Part shown: piece by piece, positions 24,779 to 31,666 of the stretch | How positions within the stretch are numbered: position 1 is the first letter of the stretch | Layout of the letters: every line of letters starts with the position of its first letter | Source: a virus | Virus record (IMG/VR): IMGVR_UViG_3300046000_006534 | Span: 1-44,924 of that record | Reading direction: 5' to 3' (one strand) | DNA: 44,924 bases | Notes under the pieces: model-generated | What the model was told of the DNA's origin: nothing | What the model saw: only the letters and a program-made list of their open reading frames with translations | Databases searched by the model: none | Translations under genes and position numbers: made by a program

Positions 24779-25229
24779 GGCATTTGCACGGGCGATATCT
24801 GGCCCGTCCTTGATGGTGTTCGTTGCTGTGGCCTATCTGTTCTCGCCACTAGCGATCAACAGTATGCGCGGGCCGGAATACTGGCTTCGCGTCAACTCGG
24901 TTGAGGTTGCCCACACCACTGCCAATGTCAGCCCACCGATGGTGGTCAACCGCAGTATCGTGCGACCATTTCTAGCTGGGTGGAGCGTCATCATTCGGAG
25001 GCAGGAGACTGCGGGTTGGATTGTTGCCTGTGCGGCACACGGCGGCGGGGATTACCGGGTCGATGCGGCATTGCCTGAAAATCTGACATTGGATTGGTGG
25101 ACCGATGGGCAATGCAAAACGCTGGCCCCCGGTGCATATCAAGCGACAACGATTTGGGAAATCCACCCAAAGGGCGGCGTTACAAAGCGACTGGTTGTCG
25201 AAAGCAATGTTTTTGAGGTGACTTCATGA
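24762..25229 (+). CDS. Membrane-anchored hypothetical protein of the lysis region
   Basis: This 155-residue protein has a single hydrophobic N-terminal segment (SLMVFVAVAYLFSPLAI, about 16-32) and a beta-rich exported part with two cysteines. It lies between holin candidate and amidase. It may be a second holin/antiholin component or a lysis accessory. No family is recognised. Confidence 0.68.
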   Translation: MTKTREAFARAISGPSLMVFVAVAYLFSPLAINSMRGPEYWLRVNSVEVAHTTANVSPPMVVNRSIVRPFLAGWSVIIRRQETAGWIVACAAHGGGDYRVDAALPENLTLDWWTDGQCKTLAPGAYQATTIWEIHPKGGVTKRLVVESNVFEVTS

Positions 25230-25714
25230 GCGAACTAAAGCGCATCATCATGCACTGGACGGGCGGGCCGCATAAGGCCACGGACCTTGATCGAGAGCAT
25301 TACCATTTCATCGTCGAAGGCGACGGCAAGGTTGTCTCAGGCAAACTGCGACCTGAAGACAATATCTCGACCAATGACGGGATCTATGGCGCGCATACTC
25401 TGTCGCTCAATACCGGGTCGATTGGTGTTTCCATCGCGGCGATGGCTGGGGCGCATGATGTGCCGTTTTCGTGGGGCAGCGCGCCGATCACCGAGACGCA
25501 GGTTGCGGCGCTGTGCAAACTGGTGAAATCGTTGTGCGATAAATACGGCATCGAGATTTCGCGCCGAACCGTGCTGACCCATGCTGAGGTGCAGCCGACA
25601 TTGAAGATCAAACAGCGTGGCAAGTGGGACATTTGCTGCCTGCCGGGCGACAAGATGATCCGCGACCCTGTGAAGATTGGCGACATTCTGCGCGCCCGAA
25701 TCGTGGCCTCGTGA
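25226..25714 (+). CDS. Endolysin: N-acetylmuramoyl-L-alanine amidase
   Basis: This 162-residue protein has the amidase_2/PGRP pattern: RIIMHWTGG (zinc ligand H10), ADR-like region replaced by DREHYHFIVEGDG, LNTGSIGVSIAAM, and LTHAEV (H119) with an Asp/Cys near 135-138 (WDICC) as the probable third ligand. It cuts the bond between muramic acid and the stem peptide. It has no signal peptide, so it needs the holin. It overlaps the preceding gene by 4 bases. Confidence 0.88.
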   Translation: MSELKRIIMHWTGGPHKATDLDREHYHFIVEGDGKVVSGKLRPEDNISTNDGIYGAHTLSLNTGSIGVSIAAMAGAHDVPFSWGSAPITETQVAALCKLVKSLCDKYGIEISRRTVLTHAEVQPTLKIKQRGKWDICCLPGDKMIRDPVKIGDILRARIVAS

Positions 25715-25800
25715 TGCGCCCTGATCGCCTTTCAACCGCCATCGGAGAGGCCGCAATTTGGTTCGGTCTCTTGGTGCTGGTGATATGGGGGACACCGTAA
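25714..25800 (+). CDS. 28-residue membrane peptide of the lysis cassette
   Basis: This short frame starts at ATG 25714 (TGATG with the amidase stop) and ends at 25800 (TAATG with the next gene). The product MRPDRLSTAIGEAAIW continues into a hydrophobic stretch FGLLVLVIW, a single membrane segment. Tight overlaps on both sides are the support. It might modulate the holin; the function is unknown. Confidence 0.5.
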   Translation: MRPDRLSTAIGEAAIWFGLLVLVIWGTP

Positions 25801-25979
25801 TGGAATGGCTCGTCGTTCTAACCCTGACCTTCAACGGCAAGACCGGACAGGTGCCTTGGGCGCTGACCCATGACGCCACGTCCTGCAACATAACGGGTGC
25901 GGCTGTCGTGATGCTCATGGAGCGCGTGACGCCGGGGCTGGACGCCGCGTTTACCTGCGTCCAGCGGGTGGCAGCGTGA
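25800..25979 (+). CDS. Small hypothetical protein
   Basis: This 59-residue product from ATG 25800 is hydrophobic at the start (MEWLVVLTLTFNGKTG) and has two cysteines. It overlaps the next gene by 4 bases (GTGA) and lies inside the lysis cassette. No family is recognised; it may be exported. Confidence 0.6.
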   Translation: MEWLVVLTLTFNGKTGQVPWALTHDATSCNITGAAVVMLMERVTPGLDAAFTCVQRVAA

Positions 25980-26326
25980 GCGCCCTGTCCCCTATCCTGC
26001 GCAGCCTTGAGGGCGGGTCGGTGTTATTCTGGTGCCCCGGCTGCAAAACCGGCCACCAAGTGCGCGTTTCATCAGCGCAATCGAACTGGGGTTACAACGG
26101 CAACCCAGATGCGCCAACATTCACGCCATCGGTCTTGGTGCGGGGAACGGTTCGCATCACCGAAGACGAGCGACTGCGCATCTTGGGCGGTGAAATCATC
26201 GCTGTGCGCCCGCTGGTCTGCCACTCGTTTGTGACTGACGGCCAGATTCAATTCCTGAGCGATAGCACACATGAGTTGGCAGGGCAGACAGTGCCGTTGC
26301 CCGTGTTTCCAGGGTGGCAGGAATGA
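25976..26326 (+). CDS. DUF6527 family protein
   Basis: This 116-residue protein has the DUF6527 pattern: VLFWCPGCKTGHQVRV, NWGYNGNPDAPTFTPSVLV, and CHSFVTDGQIQFLSDSTHEL near the end. The CPGC pair plus later Cys/His could bind zinc. The family is common near phage lysis genes but has no known function. GTG 25976 overlaps the previous stop. Confidence 0.8.
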   Translation: MSALSPILRSLEGGSVLFWCPGCKTGHQVRVSSAQSNWGYNGNPDAPTFTPSVLVRGTVRITEDERLRILGGEIIAVRPLVCHSFVTDGQIQFLSDSTHELAGQTVPLPVFPGWQE

Positions 26327-26652
26327 ACCCATGGCTGATCACTGGCACTCTATTGCTGGTCATTGGCGCAGGCGCTGTGGGCTTCGTGAAGGGCGGTCAG
26401 CTTAATGAGGCCAAGCACGTCGCAGCGTGGGCCGTAGCGCAGCAGGAAGCCACAGAGGCGGGCATCGCCCTTGCGGCGGCTGAGACCGAACGGCTGGCCC
26501 TTGTGGAGGCTAACCGGATGATATCACGCGAACTGGAGGATCAAGCCTATGCGGAACCTGTATCTAATACTACTTGCCTCTCTCCTTCTCGCGGCTTGCG
26601 GCTCGACCAGAGGATTAAGGCCGCCAACCGTGCCGCCGCAGGCCAGCCTTGA
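26323..26652 (+). CDS. Rz: i-spanin (Rz-like)
   Basis: This 109-residue protein from ATG 26323 has one N-terminal membrane segment (WLITGTLLLVIGAGAVGFV) followed by a helical, Ala/Glu-rich coil (QQEATEAGIALAAAETERLA). This is the layout of inner-membrane spanins, which bridge to an outer-membrane lipoprotein and fuse the two membranes at lysis. The o-spanin gene overlaps its 3' end in another frame. The start overlaps the previous stop as ATGA. Confidence 0.78.
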   Translation: MNPWLITGTLLLVIGAGAVGFVKGGQLNEAKHVAAWAVAQQEATEAGIALAAAETERLALVEANRMISRELEDQAYAEPVSNTTCLSPSRGLRLDQRIKAANRAAAGQP

Positions 26653-26800
26653 CCAGCTTTGCGCGACCTTGCCGGGGCTTCCTGCCCCACCGATAACCGA
26701 CCAAGCAGTCGAGGTGTGGGCCGGGCGGGTGATCGACCTGTATGGCGAGTGCGCGGGCCGTCACGCCGCCGCGACCAAGGCTCGCGCCAAGCCGATGTAG
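26549..26800 (+). CDS. Rz1: o-spanin (Rz1-like lipoprotein)
   Basis: This 83-residue protein starts inside the i-spanin gene in a different frame. It has a lipoprotein signal peptide with lipobox LLAAC (Cys17), then a Pro-rich segment (RPPTVPPQASLDQL) and two more cysteines. It is the outer-membrane half of the spanin pair, overlapping the Rz-like frame by 104 bases and extending beyond it. Confidence 0.82.
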   Translation: MRNLYLILLASLLLAACGSTRGLRPPTVPPQASLDQLCATLPGLPAPPITDQAVEVWAGRVIDLYGECAGRHAAATKARAKPM

Positions 26801-26865
26801 GCAGCGCTTCGCTAACGCCAAGCCACGTTGATGATAGCGAGGGCGGTTTGGCTACAATCAAGAAC

Positions 26866-26894
26866 GCCCCTCGCAGCAATGCGGGGGGCTTTTT
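26866..26894 (+). terminator. Rho-independent terminator at the end of the late operon
   Basis: GCCCCTCGCA (26866-26875) pairs with TGCGGGGGGC (26880-26889), one G-T pair, with a GCAA tetraloop and a following TTTTT. It closes the late operon after the spanins and faces the leftward integrase operon. Confidence 0.88.
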
Positions 26895-26914
26895 GTGTTT
26901 CTGTGAACGCGAAT

Positions 26915-27099
26915 CTGCGGGACACCGTGCCGATAAGCCATTGATCTGTATTGCGCGGCAACGCGGGAAAGTGTCCCGCAGATGCGTTGAAAACGTTGGA
27001 TTTTTTGTTGAATTGGTGGGCGATCTTGGACCATCATTCGTGGCTTATCGTCCTTGTTTTGTTGCTCCAAGTGTCCCGCACGGAAAGACTGCGGGACAC
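26915..27099. repeat. TGCGGGACAC repeats next to integrase (candidate attP/arm sites)
   Basis: The non-coding gap between late terminator and integrase holds four copies of a 10-mer: CTGCGGGACAC at 26915-26925 and 27089-27099, and its complement GTGTCCCGCA at 26971-26980 and 27071-27080. The outer pair is direct, the inner pair inverted. An AT-rich stretch lies between the inner copies. Position beside the integrase 3' end and the paired arrangement fit integrase arm sites and an attP core. No tRNA-like fragment was recognised. Confidence 0.65.
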
Positions 27100-28187
27100 T
27101 ACCAGTCCAGACCAGCCAAAGCCTTCATGCCATCGGCGGCCAAAACCTGACGTTCAACACCCTTGGTGTAGACTTCCGAGGTCTTTGCTTGGGTATGTGC
27201 CAGCACTGCCATGATCTGGTGTTGTGAGCAGCCCGATTCTGCCATCAACTCGGCCATGGCCTTGCGAATGCCGTGCGACGAACGGTCAACCAACCCTGCG
27301 GCGGCGCACCAGCGCTGGACGCGGACGCGCAGCGCCTCGACCGATGTAAAGGGGCGTCCTGTCTCGGACAGCAGATAGGTTGGCCCTACGACCACAGATG
27401 CGCGGGTGGCTTTGAAAAGCGGCGGTAGCATCGGGATTGCGACGGGCGAAGATCCTTTCTTGCGTGGTTGCCATTTCAACCAGGTCTGCCCGTTGATCAT
27501 CACCTCGTTCTCGCGCCCCAGCCAAAGGGCATCACCAATGCGGCAAGCCGTGAAGGCCTGTAGGGTCAGCCACAAATGGGCGGTCGTGCCGGGTGGATGC
27601 ACCTCGCGGAACTGGCGCAGATCGGCGGGCTTCCATGCGACAGCCCCGCCCTTTGGGTTGCGGTTGATGGTGCCGATTCCTGCGGCCGGATTGTGATGGA
27701 TCATGCCCCGCTCTATAGCCCACTCATAGACCGCGCGGATGGATTTGATCAGGTTGTCTGCCGCGCCCGGCACATGCGCCCAGCTATCGCGGATCGCCAC
27801 GAAGGCCGAGGCAGGGGCGGCGATATGGTAATCCCCATACCGGTCACCGTCTTTGCTGGTGTATTCGCACAGTCTTGTCAGCACCGATCTGCGCTGTTTC
27901 AAAGTGGCAGGTGACATTTGGCCCGCGCCAACCATCTTGGCCAGAAAATCCAGATATGAGCCAACCAGCCAGTCGATGGACATTTCAACCGCCTGTGGCG
28001 TGGCCGGTTCCCAAGTTTCGCCCGCCCGTGCGGCATGGTAGTGATGTGCAAAATCTGGGTGATCTGGCATCACTGGAATGTGGATGCGTCGGGATTTATC
28101 GCCTTCCACGCGGACGCGGCAGCGCGGGGTGCCGTTGCGGTGCCGTTCGATCAGCAGCCCCGGAAAATCAACCCGCACCGGAATCAT
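27099..28187 (-). CDS. int: Tyrosine recombinase (integrase)
   Basis: This protein is about 362 residues from ATG 28187, which overlaps the upstream stop as ATGA; a GTG at 28199 would add four residues. Counted from the GTG start, catalytic residues are Arg220 (ACRIGDALW), Lys247/248, His309 and Arg312 (HGIRKA), His335 (LAHTQ) and Tyr344 (SEVYTKG). The N-terminal part carries a SAM-like core-binding domain. It integrates the phage DNA at attP, probably the adjacent repeat region. It is the last gene of the leftward operon, so the shared repressor should control it. Confidence 0.95.
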   Translation of the reverse strand: MIPVRVDFPGLLIERHRNGTPRCRVRVEGDKSRRIHIPVMPDHPDFAHHYHAARAGETWEPATPQAVEMSIDWLVGSYLDFLAKMVGAGQMSPATLKQRRSVLTRLCEYTSKDGDRYGDYHIAAPASAFVAIRDSWAHVPGAADNLIKSIRAVYEWAIERGMIHHNPAAGIGTINRNPKGGAVAWKPADLRQFREVHPPGTTAHLWLTLQAFTACRIGDALWLGRENEVMINGQTWLKWQPRKKGSSPVAIPMLPPLFKATRASVVVGPTYLLSETGRPFTSVEALRVRVQRWCAAAGLVDRSSHGIRKAMAELMAESGCSQHQIMAVLAHTQAKTSEVYTKGVERQVLAADGMKALAGLDW

Positions 28188-28375
28188 CCTCTTGACCACT
28201 CTTTCGGCATTGGTCGCACATCGCGGCGCGCGGTGTCTATGGGTTTAGGGCTTTCGGTTTCCACGGTGACAGTTCCGTCCCGCGCCACCGAGAACCGCGC
28301 GACGATCAGGCCAGCCGCCACCGCAGCCGTCAGCGCGCGGGTGATCGCGGCTTGGGTGCTGCGGGCTGCGGTCAT
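28184..28375 (-). CDS. Small protein upstream of integrase (possible excisionase-like)
   Basis: This 63-residue protein begins MTAARSTQAAITRALTAAVA, a helical N-terminus, followed by a short beta segment (GTVTVETES) and a Pro/Arg-rich tail. It is coupled to the integrase (ATGA). Size and place would suit a directionality factor, but no winged-helix signature is clear. Function not assigned. Confidence 0.68.
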   Translation of the reverse strand: MTAARSTQAAITRALTAAVAAGLIVARFSVARDGTVTVETESPKPIDTARRDVRPMPKEWSRG

Positions 28376-28593
28376 TCATCATACCTTTTGTCTTTGAGCC
28401 ACTCCAAGATCGGGTTGACCTCGCTGTAGTGCAGTTCGGAAAAGCTGAACGTCTTCGCCTCGCCATCGACCGACATTGGCCCCGGCAGTTTCGCCCAAAG
28501 GCCGTTAAGGTTGAACCCCATGGCGACCCTTGGGTGCAAAATGCGGACTTGCTCGATGTAAGACAGGCCGGATAACGTGCGTTGCGGGGTCAT
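28372..28593 (-). CDS. Hypothetical protein
   Basis: This 73-residue protein (MTPQRTLSGLSYIEQVRIL at the start, charged C-terminus KDKRYDE) has no recognised family. Four-base overlaps with both neighbours in the leftward operon are the main support. Confidence 0.65.
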   Translation of the reverse strand: MTPQRTLSGLSYIEQVRILHPRVAMGFNLNGLWAKLPGPMSVDGEAKTFSFSELHYSEVNPILEWLKDKRYDE

Positions 28594-28937
28594 TCCTCGC
28601 CCTCCTGTTGGCCACGGGCGCGGATGGCTGCAATAACGTCACGCTCTGCCTCTCGCCCCCGCTGTTCCGCCTCGGCCAGCAGCGCGGCAAGCGCGTCGGG
28701 GTCTATGATTGAGGTAACAAGCCGAACAATATCGGCGTTCGCGCCATCTTGGGCATCCTGCAAATTACCCACATCACCATCCACAGAATAATACCCGTGA
28801 CGATTCCACATACCATTCGGCCAAGCGACGTAGCGGCCAAAGATCGATTTGGCTTCCCATACTTCACGCGGCAGTGTCGATTTACACTGTTCCCACACCA
28901 GCGGCGCGACAAGGCGGGATAGGTCAACGGCGGTCAT
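28590..28937 (-). CDS. Hypothetical protein
   Basis: This 115-residue protein has an aromatic-rich middle (GRYVAWPNGMWNRHGYYSVD) and a helical C-terminus (LLAEAEQRGREAERDVIAAI). The first half resembles small phage proteins that describe a folded beta domain, but no function is recognised. It overlaps both neighbours by 4 bases. Confidence 0.65.
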   Translation of the reverse strand: MTAVDLSRLVAPLVWEQCKSTLPREVWEAKSIFGRYVAWPNGMWNRHGYYSVDGDVGNLQDAQDGANADIVRLVTSIIDPDALAALLAEAEQRGREAERDVIAAIRARGQQEGEE

Positions 28938-29248
28938 TGGGATTTCTCCTGATGGTGCGCATAACGCAATTTCTTTTTCCAGCGATCTGCTGCTGATTTT
29001 TCTAGATCCCCCGGTGATCGAATGTCACCAGCGCGGATCATTGCCAGATGCACAGCGAACAGGTCGAGCAATTCGCTTTCAAGGAGTCTGTGGTTCGGCA
29101 CAGCCTGAGGATCGGCAGGATGGTAGCTGTCGTGTCTGTGTCGGAGTGTCTTCCCGACAACCTGAATAACCTCAGCACATTCCTCCGCAATCATGGCTAG
29201 GCGCTCTGCTTGTGATGGGGTGAGGTCATTGAAGTGATCGCCTATCAC
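28934..29248 (-). CDS. MazG-like nucleotide pyrophosphohydrolase family protein
   Basis: This 104-residue all-helical protein has MIAEECAEVIQVVGKTLRH (EExxE) and, about 40 residues later, ESELLDLFAVHLAMI (ExxxD). These are the metal-binding motifs of MazG/all-alpha NTP pyrophosphatases. Phage members may adjust nucleotide or alarmone pools. It lies in the leftward accessory operon. Confidence 0.75.
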   Translation of the reverse strand: MIGDHFNDLTPSQAERLAMIAEECAEVIQVVGKTLRHRHDSYHPADPQAVPNHRLLESELLDLFAVHLAMIRAGDIRSPGDLEKSAADRWKKKLRYAHHQEKSQ

Positions 29249-29529
29249 GCTGCACCGCCTTTCTTTTCTGCGAAAAGCGCGCCAAGCAGTCTGCCCTCAA
29301 CGCCATAGTCCGAGGTCAATACCAGAGCGTCATCCTCGGCTAGGTGGATTTTTACCTCTTCTGGCCAGTGGACCGGATTTAAGCTGACCCAAATTACCTT
29401 GAAAAACTTGCCATTTTCAAACTTAACGGTTGGCATCGCACCTGGTATTTTTTCAAACGCCACCCGCATGTCAGCCGGAAGATTTTTGAATTTTCCAATC
29501 GGCCACACTATCAAATCTTTGTTGGTCAT
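29245..29529 (-). CDS. Hypothetical protein
   Basis: This 94-residue protein (MTNKDLIVWPIGKFKNLPAD at the start) is mixed alpha/beta and rich in Val and Lys. The surrounding DNA is less GC-rich than its neighbours. No family is recognised. It overlaps both neighbours by 4 bases. Confidence 0.65.
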   Translation of the reverse strand: MTNKDLIVWPIGKFKNLPADMRVAFEKIPGAMPTVKFENGKFFKVIWVSLNPVHWPEEVKIHLAEDDALVLTSDYGVEGRLLGALFAEKKGGAA

Positions 29530-29738
29530 GCTGCACCGCCGATCAAGCCAAACGCATCCGCTTGAAACGCCTCGATCACCTCAGCCGATGTGAGATCGTG
29601 ATCCACGCCAAACAGGTCTGGCGCACAGTCACAGACTTCGCGGGCGAAGTTTTCCAGCACCGCCACCCCCGGAAATCCGTCATGGATCACGCCGTCGAGC
29701 AGGCGGGTGTCGGTCCATTCGATTGCGGTTTCAGCCAT
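29526..29738 (-). CDS. Hypothetical protein
   Basis: This 70-residue protein from ATG 29738 begins MAETAIEWTDTRLLDGVIHD and is acidic. The longer frame to 29795 would overlap the upstream gene more and is not preferred. No family is recognised. Confidence 0.6.
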   Translation of the reverse strand: MAETAIEWTDTRLLDGVIHDGFPGVAVLENFAREVCDCAPDLFGVDHDLTSAEVIEAFQADAFGLIGGAA

Positions 29739-30450
29739 TGGACTTCGCCTCGGCCAAGTGTTGCATATCAGCCATGGCCACCTCGTTGCTTTCATAAAAG
29801 CGAACGGGGCTGATCTGGTATCCGCTGGCGCGATAGATCAGTTGCGCGGCCAAACACCAGCCGTGACGTTGCTCAAGCGCGTATCCTGCCTCACCAGCCA
29901 GATGGACCGCCCATCCAGCACGGCAATGAGTTGTCGAGCATGTATGCACACCAGCCATGTTTAATGCGCCTGTCTGGCTAGCCGCATCGAAAATCCGCTG
30001 ATGAATGCTTTCGATCACCGGCACGGGTGGCGGCATATAGTCGCCAACCTTGCCAGATTTGCCCGAGCAGCGCGAGCAGCCCGAGCAGCGCGAGCAGCGC
30101 GAGCAGCCCGAGCAGCGCGAGCAGTCCGAGCAGTCCGAGCAGCGCGAGCAGCCCGAGCAGTCCGAGCAGCCCGAGCAGCGCGAGCAGCCCGAGCAGTCCG
30201 AGCAGCGCGAACAGTCCGAGCAGCGCGAGCAGCCCGAGCAGCGCGAGCAGCCCGAGCAGTCCGAGCAGCGCGAACAGTCCGAGCAGCGCGAACAACGCGA
30301 ACAGCCCGAACAGCCCGAACAGTTGACGCAATTTCTGCAATCAACTAGCGATGCTAGCGCTTTTTTTGCAGAATCCTCCGATCCACAATAGGCGACAGAG
30401 CAGCGATTGCCGTTTTCGTCCTCGAACCATTTTTCAGTTTGTTCACTCAT
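29731..30450 (-). CDS. Cys-Ser-X repeat protein with conserved C-terminal domain
   Basis: This 239-residue protein is taken from ATG 30450, which has AAGGAG 8 bases upstream; the ATG at 30456 is too close to it and the frame extends to 30486. Residues about 44-130 are 29 uninterrupted Cys-Ser-X triplets where X is only Gly, Arg or Asp, preceded by CRNCVN. The N-terminus (SEQTEKWFEDENGNRCSVAY) and the C-terminal domain (HTCSTTHCRAGWAVHLAGEA, then a helical tail) are ordinary. About 29 cysteines in register could form a metal-binding or disulfide-stapled solenoid. The function is unknown. Confidence 0.8.
   Translation of the reverse strand: MSEQTEKWFEDENGNRCSVAYCGSEDSAKKALASLVDCRNCVNCSGCSGCSRCSRCSDCSRCSDCSGCSRCSGCSRCSDCSRCSDCSGCSRCSGCSDCSGCSRCSDCSDCSRCSGCSRCSRCSGCSRCSGKSGKVGDYMPPPVPVIESIHQRIFDAASQTGALNMAGVHTCSTTHCRAGWAVHLAGEAGYALEQRHGWCLAAQLIYRASGYQISPVRFYESNEVAMADMQHLAEAKSNG
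30061..30321 (-). repeat. Tandem 9-bp repeats encoding Cys-Ser-X triplets
   Basis: Twenty-nine 9-base units read on the minus strand as TGC TCG NNC with few changes, the third codon being GGC, CGC or GAC. First two codons are near-invariant even at synonymous sites, which points to recent expansion by slippage or recombination. Alternative frames through it are open only because of the period of 9. Confidence 0.92.
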
Positions 30451-30477
30451 TTTCATTTCTCCTTGGCCATTGGGATG

Positions 30478-30496
30478 CCAGCCCACGCGGGGCTGG
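30478..30496 (-). other. Hairpin before the Cys-Ser-X gene
   Basis: CCAGCCC (30478-30484) pairs with GGGCTGG (30490-30496) with a 5-base loop, just upstream of the ribosome site of the repeat protein. There is no T-run; it may affect translation. Confidence 0.4.
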
Positions 30497-30507
30497 ACAC
30501 CGAAGGG

Positions 30508-30729
30508 TCAGGCTTTGCCTGCATCTTTCATTGCGGCTTGAATGCCGACTGCCACGGCGTCAGCCACGCGGTAAGCTGTTGTCACGCCGTATCTGCGAAC
30601 GAGGGCCACGCCGATTGCCCCGCCCAAGCCGTCTGGCGAAGACCCCACGCGGATAGCATCGGCAATCATTTCGCATTCCGGGCCAGTGAGGGGCGCTTGC
30701 GTGGGTTTCCGTCTGGGGAAAAACGTCAT
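30508..30729 (-). CDS. Hypothetical protein
   Basis: This 73-residue protein starts MTFFPRRKPTQAPLTGPECE and is otherwise a helical Ala/Val-rich domain (RRYGVTTAYRVADAVAVGIQ). ATG 30729 overlaps the previous stop as TGATG. No family is recognised. Confidence 0.62.
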   Translation of the reverse strand: MTFFPRRKPTQAPLTGPECEMIADAIRVGSSPDGLGGAIGVALVRRYGVTTAYRVADAVAVGIQAAMKDAGKA

Positions 30730-31043
30730 CACACCGCCCCCATGCTGAGACGCCACGCAACGGCGGCTGCGGTAACCAGCCACCCGGCGATGAGAAGGCG
30801 GTGCATCCAGCGCAGGGCCAAGACCTCGCGGTCGTCGCAGGCGACACGGTGAGCGTCATCTGCGGCCATGGCGCGGCGGACAGCACGCACGGTTATGATG
30901 TCGGTGTAATCGGCAGAATGCCCGTCCAGATAGTCACACGCGACGGCGATCTGGTCAGGCGTTGACCCTTCGCACCGCAGAACCTCGCGGCAAGCTGCAA
31001 GCGTGGCAACATCGGCGGGGAAGTCGTGCATCTGGGCGCTCAT
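30729..31043 (-). CDS. Hypothetical protein with C-terminal membrane segment
   Basis: This 104-residue protein has a soluble N-terminal part (DFPADVATLAACREVLRCEG) and a hydrophobic segment near the C-terminus (LLIAGWLVTAAAVAWRL), so it may be tail-anchored. Function unknown. It overlaps its neighbours by 1-4 bases. Confidence 0.62.
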   Translation of the reverse strand: MSAQMHDFPADVATLAACREVLRCEGSTPDQIAVACDYLDGHSADYTDIITVRAVRRAMAADDAHRVACDDREVLALRWMHRLLIAGWLVTAAAVAWRLSMGAV

Positions 31044-31231
31044 GGCAACTTTCCTTTCGCTGTTGAAAGCCCCGCGTCCACCAGATCATCAGAAAGGCGG
31101 GCAACACCGCGCAACAGGTGGCGGTTAACCGTGGGCAGGGCGGTGGTGTCGGATGCAGCCCGCAAGGCCGCATATGCGGCTTCGTTCAATGCTTTGACGG
31201 CGGTGATGAATTTATCTTCGGCGGCGGTCAT
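31040..31231 (-). CDS. Small hypothetical protein
   Basis: This 63-residue helical protein begins MTAAEDKFITAVKALNEAAY and is taken from ATG 31231. The longer frame to 31426 would run through the terminator at 31254-31287 and is rejected. No family is recognised. Confidence 0.6.
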   Translation of the reverse strand: MTAAEDKFITAVKALNEAAYAALRAASDTTALPTVNRHLLRGVARLSDDLVDAGLSTAKGKLP

Positions 31232-31253
31232 CGGTCTTGCTCCGGTTGATTTG

Positions 31254-31287
31254 AAAAGCCCCCGGCCCATGGATTGCAGGCCGGGGG
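31254..31287 (-). terminator. Rho-independent terminator inside the leftward operon
   Basis: Read on the minus strand, CCCCCGGCC (complement of 31279-31287) pairs with GGCCGGGGG (31259-31267) around an 11-base loop and is followed by CTTTT (31254-31258). It lies between the 31335-31661 gene and the downstream genes, so it should split the leftward arm unless antitermination occurs. Confidence 0.8.
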
Positions 31288-31334
31288 AGGTGGCGCGCAA
31301 CGCAGGGAGACCCGTCGCGCGCAGGCAGAAATGG

Positions 31335-31661
31335 TCAGGCGGCGTCGCGGCGGTCATAGCGCCGCTGGTCGGCTGCGTTGTCTCGGGCGTCTCGGGCGAG
31401 CTGGTCCTCGTCGGGGCCAAATTCATCGGCGTGGTATTTGCACCAATCCTCGGTCAGGTCGCGGAAAGTGCCATCGGCCATGTTGATCAAGACCACATGC
31501 GCGTTTTCGATGGTCGGAGCAGCTTCGCCACGGAAGCCGTCAACAAAGGCCTGCCATGCGCCATCGCGGGTTTCCATATCGTCGGTCAGGTTGCCCCAGC
31601 CCTTGACGGTAGGCTCGCAAAACAGGCGCTTAACGTCGTAGTATTCTGTTGGCTTGGTCAT
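31335..31661 (-). CDS. Hypothetical protein
   Basis: This 108-residue protein from ATG 31661 begins MTKPTEYYDVKRLFCEPTVK, is very acidic and ends in an Arg/Asp-rich tail (DNAADQRRYDRRDAA). No family is recognised. It is separated by 5 bases from its upstream neighbour. Confidence 0.62.
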   Translation of the reverse strand: MTKPTEYYDVKRLFCEPTVKGWGNLTDDMETRDGAWQAFVDGFRGEAAPTIENAHVVLINMADGTFRDLTEDWCKYHADEFGPDEDQLARDARDNAADQRRYDRRDAA

Positions 31662-31666
31662 GGCGA

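Noticed and set aside
27099-28199. GTG 28199 as integrase start
   Set aside because: ATG 28187 forms the ATGA overlap used across this operon; the difference is only four residues, so GTG is kept as an alternative.
30061-30321. Possible CRISPR-like array
   Set aside because: Units are 9 bases with no spacers and lie in a coding frame.
30015-30344. Four other open frames across the 9-bp repeats (Leu-Gly, Ala-Arg, Ser-Pro and Glu-Gln repeats)
   Set aside because: A period of 9 keeps all frames open. Only the minus-strand Cys-Ser-X frame continues into ordinary conserved sequence at both ends and has a ribosome site.
31040-31426. 128-codon version of the 31040-31231 gene
   Set aside because: It would run through a strong terminator hairpin and has a Pro/Thr-rich translation there; ATG 31231 is more likely.
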